This document shows positions 7,147 through 7,566 of a stretch of 7,566 bases of DNA, piece by piece. The notes beneath the pieces were generated by a model. It ran no database searches, was not told the origin of the DNA, and worked only from the letters and a program-made list of their open reading frames with translations. The stretch covers positions 1-7,566 of the forward strand of contig CADADE010000048.1 of NCBI GenBank assembly GCA_902786615.1. Direction: 5' to 3'. This stretch comes from Oscillospiraceae bacterium (GTDB taxonomy: Bacteria > Bacillota_A > Clostridia > Oscillospirales > Oscillospiraceae). A program made the translations under genes and the position numbers. Every line of letters begins with the position of its first letter. The first letter of the stretch is position 1.

Positions 7147-7566
7147 ATGGCAAAACAGATGTTCAACAGAACCAAGCCCCATGTCAACATCGGCACCATC
7201 GGCCACATCGACCACGGCAAGACCACCCTCACTGCTGCCATCACCAAGTACCTCGCCCTGCAGGGCAAGGCTGAGTACACCGATTACTCTTCCATCGACA
7301 AGGCTCCCGAAGAGAGAGAGCGCGGCATCACCATCAACACCGCTCACGTTGAGTACGAGACCGATAAGCGTCACTACGCTCACGTCGACTGCCCGGGCCA
7401 CGCTGACTATATCAAGAACATGATCACCGGCGCTGCTCAGATGGACGGCGCGATCCTCGTTATCGCTGCTTCCGACGGCCCCATGGCCCAGACCCGCGAG
7501 CACCTGCTGCTGGCCCGTCAGGTTAACGTTCCTTCCGTTCTGGTCTTCCTGAACAAGTGCGACCAG
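7147..7566 (+). CDS. tuf: Translation elongation factor Tu (N-terminal 140 codons, 3' end outside window)
   Basis: EF-Tu delivers aminoacyl-tRNA to the ribosomal A site as a GTP complex. The visible part is most of the G domain: GHIDHGKT (19-26), RGITI (59-63), DCPGHADY (81-88, with the catalytic histidine H85) and NKCD (136-139), reading into NKCDQ at the window edge. The N-terminus [20 protein letters not shown] is typical. The ATG at 7147 follows a full AGGAGG (7133-7138) eight bases upstream, a strong site that fits very high expression. It lies 44 bases after fusA as the last recognised str-operon gene; what follows cannot be seen. Confidence 0.99.
   Translation, partial: MAKQMFNRTKPHVNIGTIGHIDHGKTTLTAAITKYLALQGKAEYTDYSSIDKAPEERERGITINTAHVEYETDKRHYAHVDCPGHADYIKNMITGAAQMDGAILVIAASDGPMAQTREHLLLARQVNVPSVLVFLNKCDQ

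Overview
The window is a piece of a bacterial chromosome covering the end of the RNA polymerase operon and most of the str operon: the 3' third of rpoC, then rpsL, rpsG, fusA and the first 140 codons of tuf, all on the + strand. GC-rich codon use, strong AGGAGG-type ribosome binding sites, an rpoC without the large Gram-negative trigger-loop insertion, and a Firmicutes-type 156-residue S7 suggest a high-GC Clostridia member, probably near Oscillospiraceae/Ruminococcaceae. That placement is inference.

Layout. 1-1801: C-terminal part of RNA polymerase beta'. 1802-1940: short convergent interval with a 13-bp hairpin just after rpoC. 1941-3408: two overlapping minus-strand genes, a phage-type DnaD-like replication protein followed by a DnaC/IstB-family helicase-loader ATPase, with their own good promoter at 3462-3490. 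3409-3967: about 560 bases with no convincing protein gene but dense in signals: the minus-strand promoter, a + strand TATAAT box, a compact structured RNA (about 3621-3765) ending in a strong intrinsic terminator, then a separate strong promoter with an 8-bp dyad for rpsL and a roughly 115-base leader. 3968-7566: rpsL, rpsG, fusA and tuf, ordered as in most bacteria.

Working together: the str genes make the decoding-centre protein S12, the 30S head protein S7 and the two elongation GTPases EF-G and EF-Tu. The minus-strand pair looks like a replication-initiation module (an origin-binding or loader adaptor plus a helicase loader) of the kind carried by prophages and integrative elements. It sits where many Firmicutes have an L7Ae-family gene, or nothing, between rpoC and rpsL. 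No integrase, terminase or attachment site accompanies it here.

The two least ordinary items are the unassigned structured RNA at about 3621-3765, which can form a pseudoknot, and the stand-alone replication pair splitting the rpo and str operons. The rest is conserved housekeeping sequence.
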